This document shows, piece after piece, positions 17,801-25,826 of a DNA stretch of 64,000 nucleotides. Made by a program: the position numbers and the translations under genes. Numbering within the stretch: the stretch's first letter is position 1; each line of letters opens with the position of its first letter. The notes below the pieces were generated by a model. It worked only from the letters and a program-made list of their open reading frames with translations, was not told the origin of the DNA and did no database searches. This stretch comes from Rhodobacter sp. 24-YEA-8 (GTDB lineage Bacteria; Pseudomonadota; Alphaproteobacteria; Rhodobacterales; Rhodobacteraceae). The stretch spans positions 1 to 64,000 of the forward strand of contig NZ_FNSK01000001.1 in NCBI RefSeq assembly GCF_900105075.1, written 5' to 3'.

Positions 17801-18304
17801 ATTCAGGGGCTGAACAAGGAAGGCCGCGAGCGCCTGCTGACCGCATTCGAACAGGTCAACAGCAATTTCTCAATGCTCTTCACCCATCTTTTCGGTGGCG
17901 GCGAGGCCCGCCTCGTGCTGGTCGAATCCGATGATCCGCTGGAAGCCGGGCTCGAAATCATGTGCCAGCCGCCGGGCAAGCGCCTTGCGACGCTGTCGCT
18001 CCTCTCCGGCGGCGAACAGACGCTGACCGCGCTTGCGCTGATTTTCGGGGTCTTTCTGGCCAACCCGGCGCCGATCTGCGTGCTCGACGAGGTCGACGCG
18101 CCGCTTGATGATGCGAACGTCACCCGCTTCTGCGATCTGATGGACGAGATGACCCGCCGCACCGAGACCCGCTTCCTCGTCATCACCCACCATGCGGTGA
18201 CTATGGCGCGGATGGACCGGCTTTTCGGGGTCACCATGCAGGAACAGGGCGTCAGCCAGCTGGTCTCGGTCGATCTGCGCAAAGCCGAGGCTCTTGTCGC
18301 CTGA
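14849..18304 (+). CDS. smc: Chromosome segregation protein SMC
   Basis: A protein of 1151 residues. The TTG start at 14849 has GAGGG upstream, and the product begins MRFSKLRLNGFKSF as in other SMCs. Walker A is VVGPNGCGKSNL (residues about 29-40). Long Ala/Glu/Arg-rich coiled coils flank the hinge (about residues 510-600, GYEKALGAALSDDLRAPE). The C-terminal head has the signature LSGGEQTLTALAL and Walker B ICVLDEVDAPLDD. SMC condenses and segregates the chromosome with ScpAB. scpA and scpB are not in this window. The stop overlaps the next ATG. Confidence 0.97.
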   Translation: MRFSKLRLNGFKSFVDPTDLVIHEGLTGVVGPNGCGKSNLLEALRWVMGENRPTAMRGSGMDDVIFNGAATRGARNFAEVSLVLDNADRLAPSGFNDSDTIEIVRRITRDAGSAYKANSKDVRARDVQMLFADASTGSHSPALVRQGQISELINAKPKARRRVLEEAAGISGLYARRHEAELKLAGTETNLTRVDDVLEQLAQQLSVLTRQARQAARYREISDDLRQSEGMLLYRRWREADLARGEAEGALRDRLIAQGRAEMAARDGSKAREAAEEGLPARREEEAVAAAILQRLMLQRDALGDQERQALARIETLRGRIGQLGNDIEREAGLNRDAGEVIQRLQWEIDQIVKAHEGHDERLAEAVEAAREAGAILTDRETLMSEATEDSARLAARHQSATRLVQESRSAVDRAEAEALRARDAVAGAEETLAGAGEAFEAAEEAREAAAELTEQTEAALELAEEARAEAQSREAEARAARSGAEGEANALRAERAALAKLVDREAQAGHQLLDRLVVEPGYEKALGAALSDDLRAPEIAAGERTGWGLLDPYVTPQPLPAGAAALGARVEAPAVLARRLGQIGVVSPEDGFRLQADLKPGQRLVSLEGDLWRWDGYRSGAEDAPSAAALRLQQLNRLQRLKQDLEEASARAEGAAQAHEVLQTRLQDLARADQMAREARRSADQRLAEADRALSKSEAERTLATGRLEAARISVARYEDDAMGARARLREAETAMAGLPDLDQAREAVETTRMTVEAARITMMTRRSGHDELRREGEARVRRRQEAQKELSGWNHRLETAGKRSQELTERRAGAEEELAEASEVPEEIAARREELSDAILEAEARRSEAASALIAAETALREAQITERDAERLAGEARETRARAEARLDAAREGVAHAAERIAEEEDRTPQELLASLKTDPEKMPDADSLDQDVQRLKRQREALGAVNLRAEEDAKTIDAEYQQLATEKTDLEEAVRKLRAGIQGLNKEGRERLLTAFEQVNSNFSMLFTHLFGGGEARLVLVESDDPLEAGLEIMCQPPGKRLATLSLLSGGEQTLTALALIFGVFLANPAPICVLDEVDAPLDDANVTRFCDLMDEMTRRTETRFLVITHHAVTMARMDRLFGVTMQEQGVSQLVSVDLRKAEALVA

Positions 18305-18648
18305 TGCAGTCCCTTCTCGAAAAGGCAGGCTTTCCCGGCATCGAGGCCGATGGCGACACGATCTGGGCGCGGCTTTCGGCCACCGGCCCCGAATTTCGCG
18401 CTGATCCGGAAGGCGGGGCCTGGATACTGACACTTCTCTGGCCGGTGCGGCTGGACCCGAAAACGCTGGCCCAGTGGAACAGTCAGAACCCGGGCGCCTT
18501 TCTCGATCTCGCCGGCGGCGAGACCCGGCTGCGCATGGGGGCAGAGAGCACTGCCGATCTCGATATCTGGGCCAGAGCGGCTGAAGATATGGTCCAGACC
18601 TGTCTCAGCTTCCGCCGCGCCCAACGCGCGCGCGGCGAGGGGATGTAG
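18304..18648 (+). CDS. Hypothetical protein coupled to smc
   Basis: A protein of 114 residues of unknown function, starting inside the smc stop (TGATG), so it is almost certainly translated by coupling. It is soluble with no signal peptide or motif I recognise. The N-terminal half alternates hydrophobic residues (WARLSATGPEFRADPEGGAWILTLLWP), suggesting a small alpha/beta fold. The position suggests co-expression with SMC, but nothing proves a role in segregation. Confidence 0.7.
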   Translation: MQSLLEKAGFPGIEADGDTIWARLSATGPEFRADPEGGAWILTLLWPVRLDPKTLAQWNSQNPGAFLDLAGGETRLRMGAESTADLDIWARAAEDMVQTCLSFRRAQRARGEGM

Positions 18649-18665
18649 GCCCCCGTCAGACCCGG

Positions 18666-19217
18666 TCAGCCGCGTGAGATCACACGGATCGCATCCCCCT
18701 GGCGCAAAACCCCGTCGCGCTCGATCGAGCACAGGATCCCGCGCAGCCTGAGCGCGCGATGTTCGGGCAGGTTCACCCAGGCCATGGCATCTTCGCCATA
18801 GCGTACTTTCCATTTCACACAGCCATCATTGAACACGTCCGACACCCGAAGCACCGCCGTCCCCGCCTCAAGCAGGGAGCCGACCGGCAGATTGGCCTCG
18901 GATGTGTCGAGATCGGCGACCACCGGATCGCCCGGATGGACCACGGCTTCCGGGTCGGGCCGCACCAGATCATACACCCGCGCCGGCAGGATCGAGACCT
19001 GGATCGCGGGATCGGGCGCACCATTTTCCAGCCGGAGCCAGGGCTCTTTCGACCAGCGCTCGCCGGGAATGCCGCCCGCAACGGTCAGGGTCAGGCTGTC
19101 CGGATGTTCGCGCAGATTGCGCCCGGGGCGGAAGGTCAGCTGCCGTGCAACCGTCTCTTCTTTCGGCGCAGCGGCCACATGGCCGACCGCCGCCATCAGG
19201 CTTTCCATCGGGGTCAT
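18666..19217 (-). CDS. MOSC-domain protein
   Basis: A protein of 183 residues. The pattern PGERWSKEPWLRLENGAPDPAIQVSILPARVYDLV, then VFNDGCVKWKVRYGEDAMAWVN with a single conserved Cys, fits the MOSC domain. MOSC is the molybdenum-cofactor sulfurase C-terminal fold, which carries sulfur as a Cys persulfide. YiiM-like stand-alone members reduce N-hydroxylated compounds. The gene overlaps the upstream glycosyltransferase by four bases. Confidence 0.75.
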   Translation of the reverse strand: MTPMESLMAAVGHVAAAPKEETVARQLTFRPGRNLREHPDSLTLTVAGGIPGERWSKEPWLRLENGAPDPAIQVSILPARVYDLVRPDPEAVVHPGDPVVADLDTSEANLPVGSLLEAGTAVLRVSDVFNDGCVKWKVRYGEDAMAWVNLPEHRALRLRGILCSIERDGVLRQGDAIRVISRG

Positions 19218-20140
19218 GTCCCGCTCCCTTCCGATCCGCTTTCCGGCAGTTTCGCGACCCGGGCGCGCAGGTCAAGCCGTGCCTCGGTCAGACGCCCGGC
19301 CTTGCGCAGAAGATCTGTCCCCCGACCCGGCATCTGGGTCACCTGGTAGAAATCCGCGATCTGCCCGGGGTTGGCCGCCATCAGCCAGGCCTGCATTTCG
19401 GGCCGGTATTGATAGGCGCCGCGCGTCAGGCGGAAGGGCAGGGCCGAAAGCCAGTCCTCCCGGTCCTGGGCGTGGAAATGCAAAAGCTTCAGCCCGGGGT
19501 GAAACTCCGGCCCCGGCAGCCGCTCGCCACCGATAAAAGCTCCGTGGAGCCGCGGCGACAGCCCCGGCACGCCTGATCGGAAAAACACCTTGCCGGCGGA
19601 ATGCGACAGCATCGCTTCGGGCAGGATTTCGGCATAATCACCCAGAGCCGGCCCGCGCAGCCCCTTATGACGCGGTTTCAGCGCGCCGCGAAAGACGCGG
19701 GCTGTATAGATGTCATCGGAAAGATCCGGTTCATGCAGCGCCTCGAAAGGTTCGATCCGGCACAAAATCTCTTTGGCGGGCAGGCTGCCCAGCACTTCGG
19801 CCACCGGCCGCACCGGCCAGATGAATTCGTCGACATCGATATGGCCGAGCCAGTCACTGCCGCACGCGCGGTAGACCATCCCGGCATTCTTCGCCTGGCG
19901 GTTCTGATGCCGGTCGGGTCGCCCGCCAAGCGCCTGCCAGTGCCCCGCGTCGCAGGCGACCAGCCGCACATGCGAAAGGCGCCGCGCTGCGATCGCCGCC
20001 AGCGCCGGGTCGTCAGGATCGTCAAAGCAAAGCGTGATCCGATCCGCGCCAAGATCCAGATGCCAGGCGAGAAAGGCGAGGATCTTTTCCTCGGGGGCTT
20101 TCACCGTGGCAACCAGCGCCCAGCTGGCGGTCTGTTTCAC
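19214..20140 (-). CDS. GT2-like glycosyltransferase
   Basis: A protein of 308 residues with a GT-A-like start (SWALVATVKAPEEKILAFLAWHLDLGADRITLCFDDPDDP) and HIDVDEFIWP, a DxD-type metal-binding motif of bacterial GT2/GT92-like enzymes. There is no membrane helix. The donor and acceptor are unknown. It overlaps the MltB-like gene upstream and the MOSC gene downstream by four bases each, forming a tightly coupled minus-strand operon with cobD. Confidence 0.82.
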   Translation of the reverse strand: MKQTASWALVATVKAPEEKILAFLAWHLDLGADRITLCFDDPDDPALAAIAARRLSHVRLVACDAGHWQALGGRPDRHQNRQAKNAGMVYRACGSDWLGHIDVDEFIWPVRPVAEVLGSLPAKEILCRIEPFEALHEPDLSDDIYTARVFRGALKPRHKGLRGPALGDYAEILPEAMLSHSAGKVFFRSGVPGLSPRLHGAFIGGERLPGPEFHPGLKLLHFHAQDREDWLSALPFRLTRGAYQYRPEMQAWLMAANPGQIADFYQVTQMPGRGTDLLRKAGRLTEARLDLRARVAKLPESGSEGSGT

Positions 20141-21354
20141 AGGAGATCCAGCAATTCCCGCGTCGGCCAGGCATCCGCCGGCAGGCCGAGGCGTTGTTGT
20201 TCCGCCTGGATCGCGCGCCGCGTGCCTGCGCCGAGCACCCCGTCAATCTTGCCGACATCATATCCAAGCGCCTGCAGCTTTTCCTGCAGCGCCTTCATAT
20301 CCTCATCAGGCAGCAGCGGGTCGGGCGAGATGTTCAGCGCAGGCTCCGCCCCTTCGATCAGGGTGGCGAAATAGGCGGCGGTGGTCACATAGGTCAGGCT
20401 TTTGTTCCATTCCAGCAGGACCTGGAAATTCGGAAAGACCAGGAAAGCCGGGCCCTTGCGACCCTGAGGCAGCAAAAGCGAGGCCTCAAGTTCCGCCGGC
20501 AGCGTATTGCCGCGCCGGGGCGCCACGCCAAGCGCCGCCCATTGCGCGACGGGCAGGTCCTTGTCCAGCCCGCTCAGCGCCCAGTCGAAGGTCTCGGGCA
20601 GCACGACCTCGGTCAGCCAGGGCTCGCCCGCGCGCCAGCCGTGGTGTTTCAGCATATTCGCGCCCGACATCAGCGCATCCGGGACCGAGGTTTTCAACCG
20701 CACATGTCCGTCGCCATCGCCGTCAATGCCGCGTTCCAGAATATCCTTCGGCAGCATCTGCACCATGCCGATTTCGCCTGCCCAGGCCCCTGTCGTGTCG
20801 AGCGGCAGATCGCCATTCGCGAAAAGCTGCATCGCGGCAAAGGCCTGGGGGCGGAACATCTCGGGGCGCCGGCAATCCCAGGCGAGGGTGAGGATCGCGG
20901 CGCGGGTGTTGTAATTGCCCTGGAAGCGGCCGAAATCGGTTTCAAACCCCCAGATCGCCAGCATCACCCCGGGCGGAATGCCATAGGTGCTTTCGGCTTT
21001 CGCAAAAAGCGGCTGATGCGCGTCCCAGGCGAGCAAGGCATCGGGCAGGCGCTTGTCGCCGATCAGGCTCTGCGCGAATTCGAGGAAAGGTTTGCGAAAC
21101 ACACCCTGACGCTGATCGGCTCTGAGAACCTCGGGCTCGGCACGGGCATCTGCAAGCCAGCCCTCTATGGCCGCCTCAGGAAGACCCTCGGCCAGGGCTT
21201 CATCGCGCAGACCCGCAAGGAACCCGGGAAAGCTGCCACCGCAGGGCACTGCGGCTGTTGCCTCAGATGCTGGGGCCTCGGGGAGGGCGGGCGGAGTTTC
21301 TGCCCGGGCAGAAAAGGGGGCCAGCAATGCGGCTATGATCAGGGGTCTCAGCAT
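20137..21354 (-). CDS. MltB-type lytic murein transglycosylase with C-terminal peptidoglycan-binding domain
   Basis: Taken from the ATG at 21354, 405 residues, because the protein then starts with a signal peptide (MLRPLIIAALLAPFSARA) and lies 10 bp after the cobD stop. The catalytic domain has AIWGFETDFGRFQGNYNT (catalytic Glu), GAWAGEIGMVQMLPKDI and GDGDGHVRLK. The C-terminal 60 residues form a peptidoglycan-binding module (LQEKLQALGYDVGKIDGVLG). It cleaves glycan strands to 1,6-anhydro ends in the periplasm. Confidence 0.93.
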   Translation of the reverse strand: MLRPLIIAALLAPFSARAETPPALPEAPASEATAAVPCGGSFPGFLAGLRDEALAEGLPEAAIEGWLADARAEPEVLRADQRQGVFRKPFLEFAQSLIGDKRLPDALLAWDAHQPLFAKAESTYGIPPGVMLAIWGFETDFGRFQGNYNTRAAILTLAWDCRRPEMFRPQAFAAMQLFANGDLPLDTTGAWAGEIGMVQMLPKDILERGIDGDGDGHVRLKTSVPDALMSGANMLKHHGWRAGEPWLTEVVLPETFDWALSGLDKDLPVAQWAALGVAPRRGNTLPAELEASLLLPQGRKGPAFLVFPNFQVLLEWNKSLTYVTTAAYFATLIEGAEPALNISPDPLLPDEDMKALQEKLQALGYDVGKIDGVLGAGTRRAIQAEQQRLGLPADAWPTRELLDLL

Positions 21355-21364
21355 GGGCGCGAAG

Positions 21365-22264
21365 CTAGACGAGCGCGGCCATGAGGGCAATTGCCAGCAT
21401 CAGCCCCCAGGCCCGCCAAAGCGCGCGGCAGGCGGCGTCTATATCTTCGGGCCCGGCATCGCGGCGGCCCTCGGGCCAGACCCAGGGATACCAGCGCATT
21501 TCGCCATTATAGCTGCGTGGGCCGGAAAGTGCGACATTCAGAATGGGCGCGAGGGTGGATTCCGGCCAGCCGGCATTCGGGCTGCGATGCTGCGGCGCAT
21601 CGCGCAGCACCGGGCGCGGATCCAGCCAGCCATGTGACAGCGCGAGTAACAAAGACGTCAGCCGCGCGGGGATGAGGTTCAGCAGGTCATCAAACCGCGC
21701 GGCGGCCCAGCCGAATTCGCGATGGCGCGGTGTCATATGGCCGATCATCGAATCGGCGGTATTTGTGATCTTGTAGATCAGAATGCCCGGCAGACCGGCG
21801 ATAAGGAACCAGAAAACCGGCGCAATCACCCCGTCGGAGAGGTTCTCGGCCGCCGATTCAATCGCGGCGCGGGCGACGTCAGGCTCGCGCATATCGCTGG
21901 TGTCGCGCCCGACGATCATCGCAACCGCCCGCTTACCCTCGTCCAGCGAGCGGCGCAGCCCGTCGGCCACAGCCCGCACATGATCAACCAGCGAGCGCTG
22001 CGCGATCAGAATGGCGGCGATCACGGTCTCGATCGCGCCGTGATATGGCAGCCTGCCGATGAGCCAGCCCGCAAGACCCGCGCCTAGGACCAGGGCGGCC
22101 ATCACCAGCGCTCCCTTGAGCCGCCGCGCGGTGCCTTCGTTGAACCGCCGGTCTGCAAGGCCGATCAGCCGGCCCATCAGCACCGCGGGATGCGGCAGGT
22201 GGCGCCAGATCCAGGCGGGCTCGCCAAAGGTGGCGTCGAGAATCATGGCAAGAACCAAAACCAT
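21365..22264 (-). CDS. cobD: Adenosylcobinamide-phosphate synthase CobD/CbiB
   Basis: A protein of 299 residues and a polytopic membrane protein. Family marks are LILDATFGEP-type start (MILDATFGEPAWIWRHLPHPAVLMG), IESAAENLSDGVIAPVFW, YKITNTADSMIGH and PARLTSLLLAL. It attaches the aminopropanol arm to adenosylcobyric acid in cobalamin synthesis. No other cob gene lies nearby. It appears to be first in the minus-strand run cobD-mltB-GT-MOSC. Confidence 0.95.
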   Translation of the reverse strand: MVLVLAMILDATFGEPAWIWRHLPHPAVLMGRLIGLADRRFNEGTARRLKGALVMAALVLGAGLAGWLIGRLPYHGAIETVIAAILIAQRSLVDHVRAVADGLRRSLDEGKRAVAMIVGRDTSDMREPDVARAAIESAAENLSDGVIAPVFWFLIAGLPGILIYKITNTADSMIGHMTPRHREFGWAAARFDDLLNLIPARLTSLLLALSHGWLDPRPVLRDAPQHRSPNAGWPESTLAPILNVALSGPRSYNGEMRWYPWVWPEGRRDAGPEDIDAACRALWRAWGLMLAIALMAALV

Positions 22265-22468
22265 GCCGGACCCCGTGCTGGTGGTTGCGAATCATCTGAC
22301 AGGGAAGTGAACCGGATCGGCCCCGCGGGCAAGCGGGCATCGAGCGTCCCCGGCCTGCGGCATTGTCGCCACGAAGGCTTCATCTTTTTGTGGTAAAGTG
22401 CTGGCATGGTGAGAGGGGCTTGATTTCACGGGCTTTCGGGTTTGTGCTGGGCTCAGGAGGGGACGGAC

Positions 22469-22825
22469 ATGCTGGAATATCTGCCCAAGGAGTTGCGCGA
22501 TCATCTCGATGCCGCCCGCAAGCGTCAGCAAAGGCGCAAATCGCGGATGCGGGTCGAACTTGGCGATCTGCTGGTCTACCCGGTGTTGCGGTTCTGGCAG
22601 GGCGGCTTTTCGCTTGACGCCGATCTGGTGCCGGCGCGGCTGCGGGGACTGGTCGACATTTATGACGGCCCGCGCCATGTGTTTCAGTGCCTGATCGTTG
22701 CCACGGAAATCGTCGATGGCGAACTGGTCTGCGACTTCAAGCGCCTGACCCCGGTAACAAATCGCCCGGCACTTGATTACTGGCGCGAAGATGAGGGGCC
22801 GGCGGGCTATTTGCCGTCCGCGTAA
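22469..22825 (+). CDS. Conserved hypothetical protein
   Basis: A protein of 118 residues. The ATG at 22469 has a very good AGGAGGGG ribosome site at 22455-22462. It starts with a basic helix (LRDHLDAARKRQQRRKSRMRVELGD) and continues as a beta-rich part (YPVLRFWQGGFSLDADLVPARLRGLVDIYDG), somewhat like PilZ-type or small beta-barrel domains, but the c-di-GMP-binding RxxxR/DxSxxG motifs are not evident. Function unknown. Confidence 0.75.
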   Translation: MLEYLPKELRDHLDAARKRQQRRKSRMRVELGDLLVYPVLRFWQGGFSLDADLVPARLRGLVDIYDGPRHVFQCLIVATEIVDGELVCDFKRLTPVTNRPALDYWREDEGPAGYLPSA

Positions 22826-22860
22826 GGGGGTCTGCGCCCCAAACGCCCGAAGCATTGGGA

Positions 22861-22887
22861 TCAGGAGGAAGATCGCATTCCTCCTGA
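22861..22887. terminator. Hairpin between convergent genes
   Basis: A perfect 10-bp stem (22861-22870 with 22878-22887) and 7-base loop, between the plus-strand hypothetical gene and the convergent L,D-transpeptidase. No clear T-run, so only a probable terminator. Confidence 0.55.
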
Positions 22888-22933
22888 CTGAAATATTCCC
22901 GCTTCAGGCTTCGGCACCTGACCAGAGGCGCCA

Positions 22934-23467
22934 TCACGGCCGGATCTCGACCATGGTTCCAACAGGCGTCGCCGCCCAGATTTCGCGCATTTCCGAATTG
23001 CTTATTGCGATGCAGCCTGCGGTCCAGTCAGTTGCGATAAGCGTGTCATCGGGCAGTATATTCGGCTGACCATGGATCATGATATCACCGCCGGGCGAAT
23101 AGCCCCCGGCCCGTGCGCGGGCGCGGTCGGCAGGCTGCGGGTAATCGAGCCCGAGTGAGAGGTGATAGGCGGATTGTTCATTGCGGCGGTCGATGCGGAA
23201 TTCACCTTCCGGTGTCCGGCCATCGCCCTCGCGCATCTTATCGCCGGTCGGTGAGAACCCAAGTGCGATGCGATAGACGCGGACCTCGCGCCCGTCCTGG
23301 ATCAGCGCCATTCGCCTTGCGGCTTTTTCGATCACGATGCGCTCGATCTGGCCGGTCAGCGGTGCGGGCGGTGTGACGGGGCGCGGCGCGGGTTGCCAGA
23401 GCATCCAGGCCGCCAGCGCCAGCGCGCCGAGGCTGAAGAGCGTGAAAACCCGCGCCAGTCGCCTCAT
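22934..23467 (-). CDS. L,D-transpeptidase (YkuD) family protein
   Basis: A protein of 177 residues with an N-terminal membrane helix or signal anchor (residues about 7-24). The YkuD catalytic motif is present: His132 in MIHGQP and Cys152 in WTAGCIAISN. LGFSPTGDKMREGDGRTPEGEF is also typical. It makes 3-3 cross-links in peptidoglycan or attaches proteins to it in the periplasm. The start overlaps the upstream PatB stop by four bases (ATGA). Confidence 0.93.
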   Translation of the reverse strand: MRRLARVFTLFSLGALALAAWMLWQPAPRPVTPPAPLTGQIERIVIEKAARRMALIQDGREVRVYRIALGFSPTGDKMREGDGRTPEGEFRIDRRNEQSAYHLSLGLDYPQPADRARARAGGYSPGGDIMIHGQPNILPDDTLIATDWTAGCIAISNSEMREIWAATPVGTMVEIRP

Positions 23468-24645
23468 TGCAGATCGGCAAAGACGCCTTGCAGCCGGGTG
23501 ATCGCCTCTTCGATCTGCACCCGCGGAGCGGCGATATTGAAGCGGATGAAATTCTCGCCGCCCTTGCCGAAGCTGTCACCGTGGTTGGTCGCGATGGCGG
23601 CCTGAGTCTCGACCCGCGCCAGCATTTCGGATTTGCTCAGCCCGGTGCCGGAAAAATCCACCCAGGAGAGGTAGGTGGCCTCCAGTGGCATGGATTTCAG
23701 CCCGGGGATCGCATTGACCGCCGCGTCAAACAGCTGCCGGTTGCCGTCGAGATAGGTCATCAGATCATCGACCCAGGCGGCCCCCTCGGGCGAGCAGGCG
23801 GCGGTCACCATATGCATCCCAAAACTATTGGGAGAAATGCCGATCGCACCCATGACGCTTGCGAACTTCTTCCGCAGGACCTCATCCGCGATGATGACAT
23901 TGCCGATATGGGCGCCCGCGATATTGAAGGTCTTGGTCGTCGCGGTCAGCATCACCAGCCGGTCGCTGACATCGGGCGCGGCATTCGGCATCACGATATG
24001 GCGCTGACCGGGGTAGGTCAGGTCGAAATGGATCTCATCCGAGACGAGGATCAGGTCATGGCGTGTCGCGAAATCCGCAATCTCGCGCAGCTCGGCCGCA
24101 GTCCAGACCCTTCCGCCGGGGTTATGCGGTGAGCAGAGGATCAGCATGGTCTCGCGCCCGGTCAGCTGCGCATCCCAGGCGGCGATATCCAGCTCATAGC
24201 GGCCTGCGTTGTTGTTCAGCGCGCATTCCACCACCTCACGCCCCGAGGCGCGGATGGTGCGGGCGAAGGCGTGATAGACCGGCGTCATCAGAACGACGCC
24301 GTCGCCGGGCTGCGTGAAAGCCTGCAGGCAGAGGCCCACCGCGTTCACCAGGCCATGGGTGGTGAAAATATGCGAAGGGTCGGGCTTCCAGCCATGGCGG
24401 GTTTCCATCCACCAGGTCAGCGCCTCAAGATAGGGGCGTTCATCGCCGAAATAGCCGTAAATCCCGTGATCGAGCATGTTTTGCAGCGCGGTCTGCACGG
24501 CGGCTGGCGGGCGGAACTCCATATCCGCGACCCACATCGCGAGACCCCGGTCATGCGGGATGCCGTAAAGCGTCTCCATCATGTCCCATTTCACGCAATG
24601 GGAGCCGAAACGGTTGATGGGCGTATCGAAATCGGAGCGGGTCAT
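23464..24645 (-). CDS. patB: MalY/PatB-family pyridoxal-phosphate C-S lyase
   Basis: A protein of 393 residues. Fold-type I aminotransferase marks are GLAMWVADMEFRPP at the N-terminus, LILCSPHNPGGRVW, SDEIHFDL and the PLP-binding Lys in TATTKTFNIAG, with the C-terminal FIRFNIAAPR. PatB/MalY enzymes cleave cystathionine to homocysteine or act on cysteine conjugates. It is coupled to the L,D-transpeptidase gene. The exact substrate is not fixed. Confidence 0.92.
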   Translation of the reverse strand: MTRSDFDTPINRFGSHCVKWDMMETLYGIPHDRGLAMWVADMEFRPPAAVQTALQNMLDHGIYGYFGDERPYLEALTWWMETRHGWKPDPSHIFTTHGLVNAVGLCLQAFTQPGDGVVLMTPVYHAFARTIRASGREVVECALNNNAGRYELDIAAWDAQLTGRETMLILCSPHNPGGRVWTAAELREIADFATRHDLILVSDEIHFDLTYPGQRHIVMPNAAPDVSDRLVMLTATTKTFNIAGAHIGNVIIADEVLRKKFASVMGAIGISPNSFGMHMVTAACSPEGAAWVDDLMTYLDGNRQLFDAAVNAIPGLKSMPLEATYLSWVDFSGTGLSKSEMLARVETQAAIATNHGDSFGKGGENFIRFNIAAPRVQIEEAITRLQGVFADLQ

Positions 24646-24755
24646 GCGGGCGTCTTTCTGTACAATACCCCGAAATGGCTAGCCGCAGACGGGGGCCGGA
24701 TCAAGCCGGGGGCAGGCGGTCCGCGCCCACCCTCACGCAGATATGCGCGAATCCC

Positions 24756-24784
24756 TTGCGCGAATGGGCGGGGATGACCTAAAT
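24756..24784 (+). promoter_or_regulatory. Putative def promoter close to the start codon
   Basis: TTGCGC (24756-24761), 17-bp spacer, CTAAAT (24779-24784). The def ATG lies seven bases after the -10 and is preceded by a run of C with no ribosome site, which suggests a leaderless message. The -10 match is only moderate. Confidence 0.3.
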
Positions 24785-24791
24785 CCCCCCC

Positions 24792-25313
24792 ATGTTGCGC
24801 TCCATCCTGATCCATCCCGATCCCCGCCTGAAAAAGCTCTGCGATCCCGTGACCGAGGTCTCGGACGAGATCCGCAGGCTGGCCGATGACATGCTGGAAA
24901 CCATGTATGATGCGCCGGGCGTTGGCCTTGCCGCGCCGCAGATTGGTGTGATGAAGCGGCTGCTGGTGATGGATTGCATCAAGGAGGGCACGCCCGAGCC
25001 GATGGCGCTGATCAACCCCGAGGTCATCTGGTCCTCGGAAGATCAGAACATCTATGAGGAAGGCTGCCTCTCGATTCCGGATCAATATGCCGAGGTGAAG
25101 CGCCCGGCACTGGTCACGGTGCGCTGGACCGGGCTGGATGGCAAAACCGATGAACGGACCTTTGACGGGCTCTGGGCCACCTGTGTCCAGCATGAGATCG
25201 ACCATCTGAACGGCAGGCTCTTCATCGATTATCTCGGGCCGCTGAAGCGCCAGATGATCACCCGCAAGATGGAGAAACTGAAGCGCGAACGCGCGCGGTC
25301 GGTGGACGTCTGA
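24792..25313 (+). CDS. def: Peptide deformylase
   Basis: A protein of 173 residues with all three deformylase motifs intact: GVGLAAPQ (residues 43-50), EGCLS with metal-ligand Cys92, and QHEIDHL with His134, catalytic Glu135 and His138. It removes the formyl group from nascent proteins. It is the first gene of def-def2-fmt, coupled to the next gene by a one-base overlap (TGATG). Confidence 0.96.
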   Translation: MLRSILIHPDPRLKKLCDPVTEVSDEIRRLADDMLETMYDAPGVGLAAPQIGVMKRLLVMDCIKEGTPEPMALINPEVIWSSEDQNIYEEGCLSIPDQYAEVKRPALVTVRWTGLDGKTDERTFDGLWATCVQHEIDHLNGRLFIDYLGPLKRQMITRKMEKLKRERARSVDV

Positions 25314-25816
25314 TGGCGGTTCGTGCCTGTGTGCCCTACCCGAACCCGGTGCTGAAGGCACCGGCGGCGGATGTGGCAGAGATCACCGATGAGGTCCGCG
25401 CCATCTGGCGCGATATGGTCGATACGATGGAGGCGATGCCGGGCTACGGCCTTGCCGCCGTGCAGATCGGGGTGTCTTTGCGGCTTGCCGTGGTCGATTG
25501 TTCCGAAGCGCGCGGCCAGGCGGTGCTGATGGCGAACCCCGAGGTGATCCATGCCTCGGTGCAGCCGCGCGACCATGAAGAGGCCTCGCCCAATCTTCCC
25601 GGGGTTTCGGCTAAGGTGACGCGGCCGCGTGCGGTGACGGTCAGGTTCCTGAATGCAGATGGCGAGATCGAAGAGCGTGATTTCGTGCATCTCTGGGCGA
25701 CATCGGCGCAGCACCAGATCGACCATCTGGCGGGTAAGATGTATTTCGACCATCTCTCGCCCCTGAAACGGAAAATGCTGATCGCGAAGGCGGAGAAGAT
25801 CCGCAAACGCGGCTGA
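25313..25816 (+). CDS. Deformylase-like paralogue with degenerate active site
   Basis: A protein of 167 residues, collinear with the def gene directly upstream. Motif 1 is kept (GYGLAAVQ), but the metal-ligand Cys92 is replaced by Ser92 (EEASPNLPG instead of EEGCLSIPD) and the catalytic Glu135 by Gln135 (HQIDH). Both His remain. By family knowledge it should bind metal weakly or not at all and lack deformylase activity. The intact frame and its place in the def-fmt operon suggest a retained role, perhaps binding nascent chains or the ribosome. That is inference. Confidence 0.93.
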   Translation: MAVRACVPYPNPVLKAPAADVAEITDEVRAIWRDMVDTMEAMPGYGLAAVQIGVSLRLAVVDCSEARGQAVLMANPEVIHASVQPRDHEEASPNLPGVSAKVTRPRAVTVRFLNADGEIEERDFVHLWATSAQHQIDHLAGKMYFDHLSPLKRKMLIAKAEKIRKRG

Positions 25817-25826
25817 GGAGACGCGG

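Noticed and set aside
22290..22345. Sequence reminiscent of a cobalamin riboswitch core (AGGGAAGTGAACC, GCCCCGCGGGC) near cobD
   Set aside because: It lies on the strand opposite to cobD, lacks the GCCACTG B12 box and the GGTGNGAAxCC segment, and precedes an unrelated hypothetical gene.
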